Source of the DNA: a candidate division TA06 bacterium B3_TA06
Lineage (GTDB): Bacteria; Hydrothermota; Tepidihabitantia; B3-TA06
Reading direction: 5' to 3'
DNA: 39,842 nucleotides
Assembly: GCA_005223075.1 (NCBI GenBank)
Contig: NJBO01000017.1
Span: 1 to 39,842, forward strand
The notes under the pieces were generated by a model that saw only the letters and a program-made list of their open reading frames with translations, ran no database searches and was not told where the DNA came from. The number at the start of each line of letters is the position of its first letter. Positions within the stretch are counted from its first letter, which is position 1. Both the position numbers and the translations under genes were made by a program. Shown here piece by piece: positions 39,159 through 39,842 of the stretch.

Positions 39159-39266
39159 ATTGACTGATACATATAGTCAACGGTATCGAGTTCTTGTGAA
39201 CATCCGTGATTCTCATCCCCTCAAAGCGTTGTAATTCCTGGCCTCAAGAGGCAGCTTATTTTTTAG
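39159..39266 (+). ncRNA. Candidate small RNA (promoter and terminator, no ORF)
   Basis: It would start near 39159, seven bases past the -10 box, with the inverted repeat TTGACT...AGTCAA (39160-39180), and end in the hairpin GCCTC-aa-GAGGC (39241-39252) followed by a T-rich tail (TTATTTTTTA). About 105 nt. The inverted repeat could instead be an operator, and the hairpin may be the terminator of ptb. No sequence relationship to a known RNA is recognised. Confidence 0.3.
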
Positions 39267-39268
39267 GA

Positions 39269-39284
39269 TGGCACGGTTTTTGCT
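39269..39284 (+). promoter_or_regulatory. Sigma-54 promoter (-24/-12)
   Basis: TGGCACG, four bases, TTGCT: all core positions of the sigma-54 consensus TGGCACR-N4-TTGCW are met. Transcription would begin near 39296, upstream of AGGAGG and a GTG start. An activator of the NtrC class would be needed. Confidence 0.7.
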
Positions 39285-39323
39285 TTAGCAATAAAATAGA
39301 GGGAGGGGGAAGGAGGTTTTAAG

Positions 39324-39416
39324 GTGAGGAAGGGTATTTGGAGGGAAGGGGAGTCACCATGGGGCGCTTGGGCCACCGAGCGCTCCATAAATTTTTCCAC
39401 CCCGTGGGTTCAATAA
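39324..39416 (+). pseudogene. Start of a gene cut by the IS30 copy
   Basis: GTG 39324 follows AGGAGG (39311-39316) at seven bases. About 26 codons (MRKGIWREGESPWGAWATER...) run to the IS end at about 39402, and a stop comes from the IS sequence itself. The product is not recognised. The sigma-54 promoter suggests a regulated gene whose remainder lies on the other side of the element. Confidence 0.5.
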
Positions 39417-39467
39417 TGAAGTGCAACACCTTGGAAAGCGAGAGGGATTTCGTTATTCTGAGGACGT

Positions 39468-39842
39468 ATGCACTCAAGATACCAACATCTTGGACTGAAG
39501 GAGCGTGAGGTGACAGCGTGCCCCTTGAGCGCTTTATGCGCTCATAGGGTATAGATACGATGCGTAGAGACGGGCGATCTATACGAGAGATGGGCCGTGT
39601 TTTAGGCAGGAGTCCCTCTACCATCTCGCGTGAGTTGCGGCGCAACCCCTCGCCTACCTACGACTTTTACATAGACCATCGTGCTCAGGTACGAGCGGAT
39701 AAGCGCAGGTCAAAGGCAAGCCGCAGGATGCGATTAAAGAGCAAGGTGATCAGGGGTTACGTGGTGTCCAAGCTCACCCAGGACTGGTCGCCTGAGCAGA
39801 TATCGGGCAGGATAGAGATAGACCATCCGGGTATATCCATCA
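39468..39842 (+). pseudogene. IS30-family transposase N-terminus, frameshifted and cut by contig end
   Basis: ATG 39468 starts the frame MHSRYQHLGLKEREV, interrupted at 39513-39550 by the 38-bp element and resuming at 39551 as IDTMRRDGRSIREMGRVLGR, SPSTISRELRRN and then a basic region with KASRRMRLKSK and LTQDWSPEQISGRI. It is the same as the left copy. Confidence 0.78.
39513..39550 (-). repeat. 38-bp element inserted in IS30 transposase (right)
   Basis: Identical to 293-330 in inverted orientation. It follows the 15th codon of the transposase exactly and contains the stem GCGCTC-ATAAA type hairpin in reverse. Confidence 0.8.

Larger units (their letters stand above)
39403..39842 (+). mobile_element. 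5' fragment of IS30-family element (right copy)
   Basis: Exact inverted copy of 1-440. The transposase reads to the right and leaves the contig. It ends the sigma-54-driven gene. Its outer end has no clear duplication shared with the left copy's flank, so the two copies are independent insertions or rearranged. Confidence 0.85.

Noticed and set aside
39262-39275. The GCCTC-aa-GAGGC hairpin and T-run as a definite terminator of ptb
   Set aside because: It lies some 180 bp beyond the stop. It could equally end a small RNA, so it is listed only as part of that candidate.

Overview
This is a 39.8 kb contig from a Gram-negative bacterium: it encodes outer-membrane barrels (BamA-like, Wzi-like, DUF5916-like) and a secreted peptidase with a C-terminal tail resembling a type IX sorting domain. 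With a DUF2723 protein, a DUF5362 protein, tRNAs without encoded CCA and many dispersed palindromes, it looks like an uncultured lineage near the FCB group (candidate phyla such as WOR-3/TA06 come to mind). That placement is an impression, not a result. Most of the window is ordinary chromosome. Two AT-richer accessory patches lie at about 13.07-15.84 kb and 21.7-23.1 kb.

Layout. The ends (1-440 and 39403-39842) are perfect inverted copies of the 5' part of an IS30-family element, so the contig probably stops at a repeated IS. 0.6-8.1 kb, plus strand: PHP phosphatase, decayed methyltransferase, lipoprotein, M14 peptidase, argF, Kef-type antiporter with a PTS EIIA-like domain, nitroreductase. 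8.1-13.0 kb, minus strand: membrane protein, prenyltransferase-fold protein, large DUF5916 barrel, VUT/YhhQ transporter. 13.1-15.8 kb, plus strand: toxin-antitoxin-like PIN module and a frameshifted nuclease-like gene. 15.8-21.3 kb, minus strand: gltX, two tRNA-Ser genes, a DUF5362 protein, and the ribosome/RNA operon rpsP-khpA-trmD-rplS-rnhB, which lacks rimM. 21.7-23.1 kb: DUF2254-like membrane protein. 23.6-39.1 kb, plus strand: tRNA-Ala, TPR protein, HNH protein, BamA-like and Wzi-like barrels, uppP, tilS, ftsH, folE, folP, cdaA, a giant DUF2723 membrane protein and ptb. The last 330 bp before the right IS hold a textbook sigma-54 promoter and a gene start cut by the IS.

Four signals stand out. 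(1) A palindromic repeat (GGGGTCCCC, a hairpin around CGAAG, then GGGGT) occurs about nine times; three copies lie in frame inside genes (argF, the BamA-like gene and the C-terminus of the VUT transporter), like the protein-coding palindromes of Rickettsia. A separate 9-bp minisatellite sits in frame in the PHP phosphatase and in tilS. (2) Promoters have a rigid geometry (TTGAC-N16-TANNNT), and six genes start 5-6 nt after the -10 box, which predicts leaderless mRNAs. (3) The 5' end and promoter of the VUT gene are duplicated beyond the PIN toxin, where the copy forms an intact leaderless promoter antisense to the toxin and supplies its C-terminus. (4) A 38-bp element interrupts the IS30 transposase in both terminal copies and recurs inside a palindrome at 21.4 kb. 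In addition, trmD and the Wzi-like gene appear to start at CTG codons behind strong Shine-Dalgarno sequences.
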